Assembly: GCF_001428895.1 (NCBI RefSeq)
Contig: NZ_LMJA01000030.1
Span: forward strand, 523,644 to 587,643
DNA from: Mycobacterium sp. Root265
GTDB taxonomy: Bacteria; Actinomycetota; Actinomycetes; Mycobacteriales; Mycobacteriaceae
Length of the DNA: 64,000 nt
Direction: 5' to 3'
Under the pieces are notes generated by a model. It made no database searches, was not told where the DNA came from, and saw only the letters and a program-made list of their open reading frames with translations. Shown here in pieces: positions 46,346-55,183 of the stretch (position 1 is the first letter of the stretch; the number at the start of each line of letters is the position of its first letter). A program made the translations under genes and the position numbers.

Positions 46346-47322
46346 TTGACGACCGCCGTGGCGTCGTGACCCTCGCCGTACGGACGTCCGGTGTCCACCG
46401 CAGCGGTCAGCCCGCCATAACTGTCCGGGCGCCGGGTCAGCAGGAACGGGAAGAGCTCCAGCCAATCCCGGCGCTGATCCAGATCCAGGTCGGCGATCAG
46501 CACCGCTTCCTCGTCACGCGGCGCCTGCACCAGCACCCGTCCGTACGGATCGGAGATGAACGACGAACCGTAGAACGACAGCGCGCCCTCGTTGCCGGTG
46601 CGGTTGGGCACCACCATGAACAGGCCGCTGTTGATGCCGTTGGCGACGATGACCTGCTGCCACAACGGCTGGGTGTCCAGGTCGGGGAACACCGGCTCGG
46701 ATCCGATGGCGGTCGGATACACCACGACCTCCGCGCCGCCCAGCGAGTAGTTACGGGCGACCTCGGGGAACCATTCGTCCCAGCAGGTGGGCATTCCGAT
46801 GCGGGCATCGAGGCCCTCGGGTGCGTAGACGGGGTACCCATCGTCCGGGGGCCCGGCCCGGAAGTAGGTGTCCTCGTAGTAGCCGGCCGAGATGGGGATG
46901 TGCATCTTGCGGGTCCGCCCGACCAGGTCGCCGGACGGCGAGACCAGGATGGCGGTGTTGTAGCCCAAACCATCTGCGGCCGGCGCCTTCTCGTACAGCG
47001 AGGCATGCACGAAGACCTCGTTGGCGCGCGCGGCCTCGGCGGCCAGTGCGAAGGTCGGTCCGCCGGTGAGGTCCTCGGCGCCGTCGCCGGGGTTCGGGCC
47101 GGCGGGGGTGTCGGCCGGGTAGCGCAGCAGGGTGATCTCCGGCAGGAACACCGCGGTGGCGCCCTCGCCCGCGGCCCGGTCGATGCCGTCGCGCAGAACC
47201 CGCGCCAGTTCGGCGGCGTCCGCACGCCAGCGGTGCTGAACCAGTCCCACCCGCAGCGGCGGCCGCTCGGAGGCGTGGGAACGTGACAGTGGTGCGGCCG
47301 CTCCGGCAATCAGGGTGCGCAT
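46342..47322 (-). CDS. aguB: N-carbamoylputrescine amidase-like nitrilase
   Basis: A 326-residue carbon-nitrogen hydrolase; the start is ATG 47322, seven or so bases after AGGAG. The Glu-Lys-Cys triad is in VFLPEITLLR, RTRKMHIP and MPTCWDEWFPE. The CWDEWFPE block resembles N-carbamoylputrescine amidases (CWDQWFPE). It is the first gene of the minus-strand agmatine operon (amidase, deiminase, amidohydrolase, permease). Its product would be putrescine, CO2 and ammonia. Confidence 0.88.
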   Translation of the reverse strand: MRTLIAGAAAPLSRSHASERPPLRVGLVQHRWRADAAELARVLRDGIDRAAGEGATAVFLPEITLLRYPADTPAGPNPGDGAEDLTGGPTFALAAEAARANEVFVHASLYEKAPAADGLGYNTAILVSPSGDLVGRTRKMHIPISAGYYEDTYFRAGPPDDGYPVYAPEGLDARIGMPTCWDEWFPEVARNYSLGGAEVVVYPTAIGSEPVFPDLDTQPLWQQVIVANGINSGLFMVVPNRTGNEGALSFYGSSFISDPYGRVLVQAPRDEEAVLIADLDLDQRRDWLELFPFLLTRRPDSYGGLTAAVDTGRPYGEGHDATAVVK

Positions 47323-47333
47323 GTCTACTCCTA

Positions 47334-47352
47334 AAACGAATACAATTCGTTT
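47334..47352. promoter_or_regulatory. TetR operator candidate
   Basis: A perfect inverted repeat AAACGAAT-ACA-ATTCGTTT in the 79-bp divergent region between the agmatine operon and the TetR gene, 11 bp upstream of the operon's first start codon. Position and symmetry are those of a TetR-family operator that would control both directions. Confidence 0.7.
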
Positions 47353-47401
47353 ATTGTGTGACCCAACCCACTTTTCCGCAAGTGCTACAGGAGCAAGCCG
47401 T

Positions 47402-47998
47402 ATGGGACGACCGAAGGTGGCGATCCTTTCCACTGACCTGATCGCCACGGCCGCAATGGATCTGGTCAGCAGGCAGGGTGGTTTCACCATTCCCGAATTG
47501 GCCCGCACACTGAAGGTCAGCCCGTCCTCGCTGTACAACCACGTCTCCGGGCGCGAGCAGATCATCGAACTGCTCCGCGAGAAAGCCATGAGCGAGGTCC
47601 GGCTGCCCGACCTGGCCGGACCGTGGATCGACGTGGTCGGCGACATCGTGCGGTCCTACTACCGCAGCTACGCCCGCTATCCCCGGCTGATCCCGCTGAT
47701 GACCGCATATCCGGTCGGCAGCCATCAAGCCGTCGCGATGTACAACGCACTGGCCGTCACCCTCAGCGGGGCCGGCTTCAACGCCGAGGACACCCTGCGC
47801 ATCATCACGCTGATCGACAGCTTTGTGCTCGGCTCCGCCCTCGACGTGGCCGCACCCGCCGCTCCCTGGGGCGACGGTCCCGAGGCCGGACCGGAACTGG
47901 CCGAAGCGCTGGCCACCGGGTCTGCGAAGGCAGATCGACCCGGCGACGCCTTCGAATTCGGCCTGGCGGTGCTGCTGCGCGGACTCGGTGCGCCGTAG
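47402..47998 (+). CDS. TetR-family regulator of the agmatine operon
   Basis: A 198-residue TetR protein from ATG 47402 (MGRPKVA); the frame opens earlier at 47315 in the divergent promoter. The helix-turn-helix is GGFTIPELARTLKVSPSSLYNHVSGR, followed by a C-terminal ligand domain. It is divergent from the agmatine operon across a perfect palindrome at 47334-47352. Regulation of that operon, with agmatine or a related amine as inducer, is a well-founded guess. Confidence 0.9.
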   Translation: MGRPKVAILSTDLIATAAMDLVSRQGGFTIPELARTLKVSPSSLYNHVSGREQIIELLREKAMSEVRLPDLAGPWIDVVGDIVRSYYRSYARYPRLIPLMTAYPVGSHQAVAMYNALAVTLSGAGFNAEDTLRIITLIDSFVLGSALDVAAPAAPWGDGPEAGPELAEALATGSAKADRPGDAFEFGLAVLLRGLGAP

Positions 47999-48101
47999 AA
48001 AAATTTCGCTGATCGTAACTGTTCTCGCATCGGGCCCGGGCACGTCGAATGGAACTCGACTGTGAACACCGAACCCGAAACTGATTCGAGGACGCTTCAC
48101 C

Positions 48102-49460
48102 ATGGCAGCGCAGCCACGACAACTGCACCTGAACGCTTTCCTACGCAATATCGGCCAGCACGAAGCGGCGTGGCGACTGCCCGAGACCCGGATCTCTGGC
48201 ATCACCGACATCGACCACTACATCGATCTCGCCCGCATCGCCGAACGCGGCAAGCTGGATGCGATCTTCTTCGCCGACCACCCGGTGCTGAAGGGCAAGA
48301 CCGAGTTCCGCCCGTTCGATGCGCTGGATCCGTTCACCTTGGTGACCGCGCTCTCGGGCGCCACCAGCCAGATCGGCCTCGTCGCCACCGCGTCGACCAC
48401 CTACAACGACCCCTACAGCCTGGCCCGGCGGTTCGCGACCCTCGACCACGTCAGCAAGGGCCGCGCCGGATGGAACATCGTGACCACCGCCAATGCGGAC
48501 GCCGCGGCCAACTTCGGGTATCCGAACCACCCCGATCCCGACCATCGGTACCGCCGGGCCGATGAGTTCCTCCAGGTGGCGCTGCGGTTGTGGGACAGCT
48601 GGGAAGACGACGCCATCGTCGGTGACAAGGACGCACCGCGGTTTGTCGACCCCGACAAGATCCACCGGATCGATCACGTCGGCGAGCACTTCTCGGTGAC
48701 CGGGCCGCTGGAGGTACCGCGGTCACCGCAGGGCCACCCGGTGCTGTTCCAGGCCGGATCCTCGGAGCCCGGCAGGGAATTCGCCACCCGCTACGCCGAG
48801 GCCATCTTCACCGCCCAGCCCACCATCGCCGAGGGGCGCGAGTTCTACTCCGACGTGAAGACCCGGATCCGCAAGCACGGCCGCAACCCCGATGAGGTGC
48901 ACATCCTGCCGGGGTTGTCGGCGGTGATCGGCGGTACCGAAGCCGAGGCGCACGCGCTGAAACGCCAACTCGAGGACCTGACCGTGCCCGATTACGGACT
49001 CGAACAGCTCAGCAGCATCGTCGGTTTCGCGGTCACCAAGGACGACCTGGACCGGCAGCTGCGTTTCCCCGAGAACGAAGACGCGAACACCCATTTCATC
49101 AAGAGCCGCTACGCCCTGATCAAACGCCTGGTGCAGACCGAGAACCTCACGGTGCGGGAACTGCTGCTGCGGCTCAGTTCAGGGCGCGGGCACCGCCTCA
49201 TCGCAGGTACCCCGGAGCAGGTGGCCGACGACATCGACGAGTGGTTCACCACCGGCGCCGCCGACGGTTTCAACCTCATCCCGCCGGCACTGCCGTCCTC
49301 GCTGACGGCCTTCGTCGACCAGGTGGTCCCGGAGTTGCAGCGGCGCGGCCTGTTCCGCGACGAATACACCGGCGCCACCCTGCGCCATCATCTCGGCCTC
49401 TCGCGGCCGGCCAGCCGATTCACCACCGGGGCGCGCACCGCCGCACCGGCAGCCAGCTAG
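48102..49460 (+). CDS. FMN-dependent monooxygenase, NtaA/SnaA/DszA-type
   Basis: A 452-residue bacterial-luciferase-like flavin monooxygenase of the NtaA/SnaA/DszA/SoxA group. Motifs: HLNAFLRNIGQHEAAWRLPE at the start, then LDAIFFADH, NIVTTANADAAANFG and LFQAGSSEPGR. It needs FMNH2 from a separate reductase, none of which is in the window. It is the first gene of an operon with an SsuABC-like transporter and a YeiH exporter, so a sulfonate or related organosulfur compound is a likely substrate, not proven by sequence. Confidence 0.88.
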   Translation: MAAQPRQLHLNAFLRNIGQHEAAWRLPETRISGITDIDHYIDLARIAERGKLDAIFFADHPVLKGKTEFRPFDALDPFTLVTALSGATSQIGLVATASTTYNDPYSLARRFATLDHVSKGRAGWNIVTTANADAAANFGYPNHPDPDHRYRRADEFLQVALRLWDSWEDDAIVGDKDAPRFVDPDKIHRIDHVGEHFSVTGPLEVPRSPQGHPVLFQAGSSEPGREFATRYAEAIFTAQPTIAEGREFYSDVKTRIRKHGRNPDEVHILPGLSAVIGGTEAEAHALKRQLEDLTVPDYGLEQLSSIVGFAVTKDDLDRQLRFPENEDANTHFIKSRYALIKRLVQTENLTVRELLLRLSSGRGHRLIAGTPEQVADDIDEWFTTGAADGFNLIPPALPSSLTAFVDQVVPELQRRGLFRDEYTGATLRHHLGLSRPASRFTTGARTAAPAAS

Positions 49461-49469
49461 GAGTCCGAC

Positions 49470-50537
49470 ATGCGCACGTTGTCCACCCTGTTCCGAGTAG
49501 CGGTCGTCACCGCGGTGACCGCCGGGACGCTGACCGCCTGCAGCTCGGCCGAACCCGATACCGCAGGCGGTGCGGCGCTCACCCCCGACGCCGCCCTACC
49601 CATCGACGTGCCGGCCGGCACCAAGCTCGTCGTCGCCGATGACGCCAACCGCCTCAAGACGCTGTTCGCGCTCTCCGGCGAGCAGGAGTTGCTCAGCGCC
49701 GATGTCAGCTACGCCAACTTCAGCAGCGGGCCGCTGCGACTGGAGGCGATCCGCTCCGGTAACGCCCAGCTCGGCCGGGTCGGCGACGTGCCGCCCATCC
49801 TGGCTCAGTACTCCGACGCCGGGGTGCCGATCGTCGGCGCGGTCCGATACGACGGCCCCGGGGCGACGCTGGCCACCGCCCCCGATTCCGGTATCGAGAA
49901 GCTGGAGGATCTGCGCGGCAAGAAGATCGCGATCAACGAGGGCACCGCCCAGCAGGCGATCGTGTTGCGCAACCTCAAGTCCGCAGGCCTATCCATCAAG
50001 GACGTGCAGCCGGTGAACCTCGGGCTCGCCGAATTCGCCGACGGTCTGCGCGCCAACCAGGTCGACGCCGCGGTGCTCAAGCAGCCCGACCGGTTCCGCT
50101 ACCTGGCCTCCACCGAGGGCAAGGGCAGCAAGGAGATTCCCAACGCTCCGGGCGCCAATCCAGGCCTCTACTACGTGTACGCCAGCAATGACGCGCTCGG
50201 AAATGCGGCCCAGGCGGCCGCGATCCGTGAGTTCGTCATCCGCTGGTACCGCGCCGAGAAGTGGCTGAACGAGCACAAGGATGTCTGGGTGCAGGAGTAT
50301 CTGATCAAGGATCAGAACGTGACGCCCGAGGACGCGAAGGTGATCGCGGAGTCCGACGGCTTGAGCAGCGTACCCGGATTCACCGACGAGACCATCGGCA
50401 TCCAGCAGGAGACCATCGACCTGTTGCAGAGCGCGGGGGCATTCGCCGGAGAAGACCTGAAAGCCAAGGACGAGTATGACTTCCGCTTCGCGGACCTGAC
50501 GCTGGATGCCCCGCTGCCGAGCCCGGCGAAGCAGTAG
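49470..50537 (+). CDS. SsuA-like ABC transporter substrate-binding lipoprotein
   Basis: A 355-residue periplasmic binding protein with a signal ending in the lipobox GTLTAC (Cys24). It contains typical aliphatic-sulfonate/NMT1 binding blocks (LRLEAIRSGNAQLGRVGDVP, LEDLRGKKIAINEGTAQQ). It begins 9 bp after the monooxygenase. Sulfonate, taurine and nitrate binding proteins share this fold, so the ligand is inferred from context. Confidence 0.88.
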   Translation: MRTLSTLFRVAVVTAVTAGTLTACSSAEPDTAGGAALTPDAALPIDVPAGTKLVVADDANRLKTLFALSGEQELLSADVSYANFSSGPLRLEAIRSGNAQLGRVGDVPPILAQYSDAGVPIVGAVRYDGPGATLATAPDSGIEKLEDLRGKKIAINEGTAQQAIVLRNLKSAGLSIKDVQPVNLGLAEFADGLRANQVDAAVLKQPDRFRYLASTEGKGSKEIPNAPGANPGLYYVYASNDALGNAAQAAAIREFVIRWYRAEKWLNEHKDVWVQEYLIKDQNVTPEDAKVIAESDGLSSVPGFTDETIGIQQETIDLLQSAGAFAGEDLKAKDEYDFRFADLTLDAPLPSPAKQ

Positions 50538-50552
50538 CCGAATCGGGGGACG

Positions 50553-51425
50553 ATGATGACCAGCATTCAGACGGCCGCGCCCGGCAAGGACACTGCCGCC
50601 ACGGCGCAGAGTTACCCGAACCTGGAGCACCGCTCCGGGACAACCCGCGGCAAACGCCTCGGGCCGGGCCGCAACATCCCCGCCGCCCTGGCCATCGGGC
50701 CGTTGTTGCTGGTGATCATCTGGTTCGTCACCTCCGAGCTGGGCATCCTCGATCCGGGCACACTGCCGCATCCGTTCGAGATCGCCCGCACCGCAAGCGA
50801 ACTATGGGCCGACGGCCGGCTACCCACCAACATCCTCGCCTCCCTGAAACTCGCCTCGGTGTCCCTGGTGATCGGTGTGACACTCGGATTGGTGCTGGCG
50901 CTGATCTCCGGGCTCAGCCGTATCGGCGAAGCCATCGTCGACGGGCCCATCCAGGTCAAGCGTGCGGTGCCGACGCTGGCGATCATCCCGCTGGCCATCA
51001 TCTGGTTCGGCATCGGCGACACCATGAAGATCATCATCATCGCCACCAGCGTGCTGATCCCGGTGTACATCAACACCACCGCACAACTCAAAGGCGTGGA
51101 TCTACGCCACGTCGAGCTGGCCGAGACCGTCGGGTTGTCCCGGACCCAGTTCATCCGCAAGGTCGCCATTCCCGGTGCGCTGCCGGGCTTCTTCACCGGC
51201 CTGCGACTGGCCGTCACCATTTCCTGGACGGCTCTGGTGGTCGTGGAGCAGGTCAACGCGACCCAGGGCATCGGCTACCTGATGACCCAGGCCCGGCTGT
51301 ACGGCCAGCTCGACATCGTGGTGGTCGGCCTGGTGGTGTACGCGGTGTTCGGGCTCACCGGTGACTACATCGTCCGCGCCATCGAGAGGAGGGCCCTGTC
51401 ATGGCGACGCGCACTGGGGAACTGA
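50553..51425 (+). CDS. SsuC-like ABC transporter permease
   Basis: A 290-residue permease with about six membrane spans (PAALAIGPLLLVIIWFVTS early on) and the EAA coupling motif HVELAETVGLSRTQFIRKVA. It follows the binding protein by 15 bp and its last 25 bp overlap the ATPase gene. It forms the membrane channel of the sulfonate-type importer with the neighbouring ATPase. Confidence 0.88.
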   Translation: MMTSIQTAAPGKDTAATAQSYPNLEHRSGTTRGKRLGPGRNIPAALAIGPLLLVIIWFVTSELGILDPGTLPHPFEIARTASELWADGRLPTNILASLKLASVSLVIGVTLGLVLALISGLSRIGEAIVDGPIQVKRAVPTLAIIPLAIIWFGIGDTMKIIIIATSVLIPVYINTTAQLKGVDLRHVELAETVGLSRTQFIRKVAIPGALPGFFTGLRLAVTISWTALVVVEQVNATQGIGYLMTQARLYGQLDIVVVGLVVYAVFGLTGDYIVRAIERRALSWRRALGN

Positions 51426-52177
51426 CCCGCGACGAAACCGCCTCGGGCTACGGCGATCCCGTGGCGGTGGTACGCGAACTGACCCGGTCCTTCGGTGACA
51501 AGGCCGTCCTGGACGCGGTGAACCTCACCATCCACCAGGGCGAGTTCGTCGCCCTGCTGGGCCGCAGCGGTTCCGGCAAGAGCACCCTGCTGCGAGCGCT
51601 GGCCGGACTGGACCACGGCGTCGCCGGCGAGGGCGATCTGTTCGTCTCCCGCGACGTCTCGGTGGTGTTCCAGGATTCCCGGCTGCTGCCCTGGGCCCGG
51701 GTGCTCGACAACGTCACCCTGGGCCTGTCTGGACGCGATGTCGCGCAACGTGGTTCGACGGTACTCGCCGATGTCGGACTACCCGGCCGGGAACGCGCCT
51801 GGCCCTACGAGCTGTCCGGGGGCGAACAACAACGCGTCGCGCTGGCCCGCTCGCTGGTGCGCAACCCGGCGCTGCTGCTGGCCGATGAACCGTTCGGCGC
51901 GCTCGACGCGCTGACCCGGATCCGGATGCACGCACTACTGGAAGACCTCTGCGCCAAGTACCGTCCCGGCGTCCTGCTGGTCACCCACGACGTCGACGAA
52001 GCGGTCACCCTGGCCGACCGGGTGCTGGTGCTGGACGACGGACGGTTCGTGGCCGACCGGCAACTCGATTTCCACGAGTCCGATTCTCACGGGGCCGGAG
52101 AGCGCACGTACCGCAATCCGCAGTTCGTGGCCCACCGCGAGGCCCTGCTGAGCGCGCTCGGCGTCCAACAACACTGA
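51401..52177 (+). CDS. SsuB-like ABC transporter ATPase
   Basis: A 258-residue ATPase starting 25 bp before the permease stop. Walker A is LLGRSGSGKST, the Q-loop lies near VVFQDSRLLPW, the signature is LSGGEQQRVALARSL, and Walker B is LLLADEPFGALD; the switch His follows in LVTHDVDEA. It powers the sulfonate-type importer together with the upstream permease and binding protein. Confidence 0.93.
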   Translation: MATRTGELTRDETASGYGDPVAVVRELTRSFGDKAVLDAVNLTIHQGEFVALLGRSGSGKSTLLRALAGLDHGVAGEGDLFVSRDVSVVFQDSRLLPWARVLDNVTLGLSGRDVAQRGSTVLADVGLPGRERAWPYELSGGEQQRVALARSLVRNPALLLADEPFGALDALTRIRMHALLEDLCAKYRPGVLLVTHDVDEAVTLADRVLVLDDGRFVADRQLDFHESDSHGAGERTYRNPQFVAHREALLSALGVQQH

Positions 52178-52202
52178 CGTACCACGAGCATTGAGAGGTT
52201 CG

Positions 52203-52298
52203 ATGAAACTGAACGAGGACTGGTTGGCCGTCATCGTCGGACTGGCGCTGCTCGCCCTGGTACTGGTCGGCGCCATCCCGGGCAGCGTGATCCCGTGA
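52203..52298 (+). CDS. 31-residue membrane peptide before the YeiH gene
   Basis: An ORF shorter than the track cut-off: ATG 52203 to TGA 52298, preceded by AGAGG. The peptide starts MKLNEDW and has one hydrophobic span (LAVIVGLALLALVLVGAI). Its stop shares GTGA with the start of the YeiH-type exporter, so it is translationally coupled to it. It may be a small partner subunit of that exporter. The evidence is positional and structural. Confidence 0.75.
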   Translation: MKLNEDWLAVIVGLALLALVLVGAIPGSVIP

Positions 52299-53446
52299 CC
52301 GACACCGAGAACACCGAGACCGAAGAACGCACCGACCCACGAACCGGGCGCCTCGGCTATGCCGTCGCCGGTGTGCTGGTCGTGATCGCTCTCGGCGCGG
52401 CCACCCGGTTCCTGGAGCAGGAGGTTCCGGGCTGGGCGGCCGGGACTTCGCTGGCCAAGGTCGCGAAGTCCATCGAATTCCCGGTCTACGCCATCGCTTT
52501 GGGCCTGATCGGCAACTTCGTGCTGTCCAAGCTCGCGCTGCGCGACGCGCTGTCGCGGGGGTTCCGCACCGAGTTCTTCATCAAGACGGGTCTGGTGCTG
52601 CTCGGCGCATCGATCAACCTGAAGATTCTCGTCACCGCCGCGGGCCCCGCCATCATCCAGGCGCTGCTGTTGATCAGCATCGTCTTCGGCTTCACCTGGT
52701 GGCTGGGCGGCAAACTGGGCCTCGACGACAAACTGCGCGCGCTGCTGGCCTCCGCGGTATCGATCTGCGGGGTGAGCGCGGCCATCGCGGCCGCCGGTGC
52801 GGTGCAGGCCAAACGCGAGCAGCTGGCCTACGCCGCGTCGCTGGTGATCATCTTCGCGCTGCCATCGATCTTCCTGTTGCCTTGGCTCGCCTCGGTTTTC
52901 GGGCTCCCCGACGCGGTGGCCGGCGCCTGGATCGGCGGCAATATCGACACCACCGCCGCGGTGGCGGCCGCCGGCGCGATCGCCGGCGAGGACGCGCTGC
53001 AGATCGCCACCATCGTCAAGACCACCCAGAACGCCTTGATCGGTGTGGTCGCGATCGCGCTGACCGCGTACTTCGTGCTGAAGGTGGAGCGCAAGAGTTG
53101 GGCCGGGGCGAGCGACGCGACGGGAGATGATTCTGCGGCGCGGCCGTCACTGCGCGAGTTCTGGGACCGCTTCCCCAAGTTCGTGCTGGGGTTCATCGCC
53201 GCGTCCGTCGTCGGCACGCTGTACCTGCAGTGGGGTGGAGACAAGGCCGATATCGCCACCATCAACGATCTGCGGACCTGGTTCCTGATCTTCGCCTTCG
53301 TCGCCATCGGGCTGGAGTTTTCGCTGCGCGGCCTGCGTGAGGCGGGCTGGCGCCCGATCGCCCTGTTCGCCTCGGCGACCGTGGTGAACATCGTGGTGGC
53401 CCTCGGCCTGGCGCTGCTGCTCTTCGGGAACTTCAGCGTCAGTTAG
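52295..53446 (+). CDS. YeiH-family putative sulfate exporter
   Basis: A 383-residue membrane protein with about ten membrane spans, including FVLSKLALRDALSRGF and KTGLVLLGASINLKIL. Family features such as CGVSAAIAAAGAV and GAWIGGNIDTTAAVAAAGA match the YeiH/UPF0324 group, described as sulfate or sulfite exporters. It ends the organosulfur operon, where it could remove sulfite released by the monooxygenase. It starts at GTG 52295. Confidence 0.85.
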   Translation: MTDTENTETEERTDPRTGRLGYAVAGVLVVIALGAATRFLEQEVPGWAAGTSLAKVAKSIEFPVYAIALGLIGNFVLSKLALRDALSRGFRTEFFIKTGLVLLGASINLKILVTAAGPAIIQALLLISIVFGFTWWLGGKLGLDDKLRALLASAVSICGVSAAIAAAGAVQAKREQLAYAASLVIIFALPSIFLLPWLASVFGLPDAVAGAWIGGNIDTTAAVAAAGAIAGEDALQIATIVKTTQNALIGVVAIALTAYFVLKVERKSWAGASDATGDDSAARPSLREFWDRFPKFVLGFIAASVVGTLYLQWGGDKADIATINDLRTWFLIFAFVAIGLEFSLRGLREAGWRPIALFASATVVNIVVALGLALLLFGNFSVS

Positions 53447-53462
53447 CGGTTACGCTCACCGC

Positions 53463-54407
53463 GTGCCGACAAACTGGTCCCGGCGTGCTTTCCTGATGGC
53501 GCTTGCCGCCGGCTCCGCGGCCGCGGTGACCGCCTGCAGATCCGACCCGCCGGGCGCCATCGCAGACGACGGCTCCGTCACCGTCGACCACGCCTTCGGC
53601 GAGACCAAGGTGCCCGCGCCACCCACCCGGGTGGTCAGCGCCGGGCTCACCGGTCAGGACTGTCTGCTGGCCGTCGGCGTGGTGCCGATCGGGGTCACCG
53701 AATGGTTCGGCGGGCAGCCGTTCGCGGTGTGGCCGTGGGCGGTCCCCGCGCTGGGCGCGGCTCAGCCGGCGGTGCTCACCCTCGACGGCGGCATCAACTT
53801 CGAGGCCATCACCGCGCTCAACCCGGATCTCATCATTGCCACCAACGCCGGCCTCGACCAGGACACCTACACCCGGCTGTCCAATGTCGCGCCGACCATC
53901 GCGCAGGCCGGCCAGGACGCGTTCTTCGAGCCGTGGAAGGACCAGGCCACGGCGATCGGTGCGGCGGTGTTCAAGCACGATCAGATGCAGCAGCTCATCA
54001 CCGATATCGACACCCGGTTCACCACGCTGGGCACCGAGACCCCGGCGTTCAAGGGCAAGCGGGCGCTGCTGCTGCAGGGCAGCCTGGACGACGGCGGCCT
54101 GGTGACCACCCCGGCCGGCTGGCGCACCGAATTCCTCACCCAGATGGGCTTCGAGATACCGGAGGTCGACGCGACGGTGCCGCGCGACCGGATGGCCGAC
54201 GTGCTGGGCGGCGCGGACGTGCTGATCTGGACCGCCGACGACGCGGAGACCGCGGCGCTGGCCGCCGACCCGATCATCGCCGAACAGGGCCCGCGCAATG
54301 TCTTCACCGGCCGTGACCTGGCGGCGGCGATCGCGTTCTCCTCGCCGCTGTCGCTGCCGCTGGTGGCCGATCAGCTGCCACCGATGCTGCGCACCGCACT
54401 GGCCTGA
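53463..54407 (+). CDS. FecB-like iron/siderophore ABC substrate-binding lipoprotein
   Basis: A 314-residue periplasmic binding protein with a twin-arginine-like signal (SRRAFLMALAAG) and a lipobox VTAC. Helical-backbone TroA/FecB-type domains follow (HAFGETKVPAPPTRVVSAG, then NPDLIIATNAGLDQDTYTRL). It corresponds by position to the iron-transport lipoprotein Rv0265c of M. tuberculosis. No permease or ATPase gene is adjacent, so it must share a transporter encoded elsewhere. It starts at GTG 53463, 16 bp after the YeiH gene. Confidence 0.88.
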   Translation: MPTNWSRRAFLMALAAGSAAAVTACRSDPPGAIADDGSVTVDHAFGETKVPAPPTRVVSAGLTGQDCLLAVGVVPIGVTEWFGGQPFAVWPWAVPALGAAQPAVLTLDGGINFEAITALNPDLIIATNAGLDQDTYTRLSNVAPTIAQAGQDAFFEPWKDQATAIGAAVFKHDQMQQLITDIDTRFTTLGTETPAFKGKRALLLQGSLDDGGLVTTPAGWRTEFLTQMGFEIPEVDATVPRDRMADVLGGADVLIWTADDAETAALAADPIIAEQGPRNVFTGRDLAAAIAFSSPLSLPLVADQLPPMLRTALA

Positions 54408-54419
54408 CAAGATATCCGG

Positions 54420-55109
54420 GTGAGCAGCCTGACCGACTCCCCCGAACAGCGACCGTCATTTGCCCAAGTCGGTTCGGCCTACTATCCGGTTCTCGTCGCG
54501 GTCTTCACCGCCCTGGTGATCATCTCCAACGTCACCGCCACCAAGGGCGTCGCGTTCGGCCCGATCATTACCGACGGCGGCTTCATCGTCTTCCCGCTGA
54601 CCTACGTGATCGGCGACGTGCTCTCCGAGGTCTACGGCTTCAAGGCCGCCCGCAAGGCGATCCTGCTCGGTTTCGGGATGAACGCCCTGGCCGCGGCGGC
54701 CTTCTGGGTGACCATCTATCTGCCCGCCGCCGACTTCTACGTCAACCAGCCGCACTTCGAGAACGTCGTGCACGCCTACACGCAGCTGATCGTGGCCGGG
54801 TTGGCCGGCTTCCTCGTCGGCCAGACCATCAACGCCTGGCTGGTGGTGAAGATCAAGGAACGCACCAAGGAGAAGCACCTGTGGGCCCGGCTGATCGGCT
54901 CCACCTTCGGCGGCCAGCTCGGTGACACCCTGGTGTTCTGCGCCATCGCCGCCAACGCGATCGGGATCACCACCTTTCACGATTTCGTCGTCTACACCGC
55001 CCTGGGCTGGCTGTACAAGACGGTGATCGAGATCGTCATGCTGCCGGTGACCTACCGGGTGATCGCGGTGATCAAGCGTCGCGAGCCGACGTACCAGCCC
55101 GCTGTATGA
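54420..55109 (+). CDS. queuosine precursor transporter (YhhQ/VUT family)
   Basis: A 229-residue VUT/DUF165 membrane protein with about six spans, with VFTALVIISNVTATKG and VFPLTYVIGDVLSEVYGFK as family motifs. Characterised members import queuosine precursors for tRNA modification. It starts at GTG 54420, 12 bp after the lipoprotein gene. The Q-pathway genes are not in the window. Confidence 0.87.
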   Translation: MSSLTDSPEQRPSFAQVGSAYYPVLVAVFTALVIISNVTATKGVAFGPIITDGGFIVFPLTYVIGDVLSEVYGFKAARKAILLGFGMNALAAAAFWVTIYLPAADFYVNQPHFENVVHAYTQLIVAGLAGFLVGQTINAWLVVKIKERTKEKHLWARLIGSTFGGQLGDTLVFCAIAANAIGITTFHDFVVYTALGWLYKTVIEIVMLPVTYRVIAVIKRREPTYQPAV

Positions 55110-55183
55110 GCCGCGCTTAAGGCTCCTCTGGCAAAGCTCGCAGACCCCTCGAGAATTAACTTACTCGGCGGTAGCTTCGGTAG

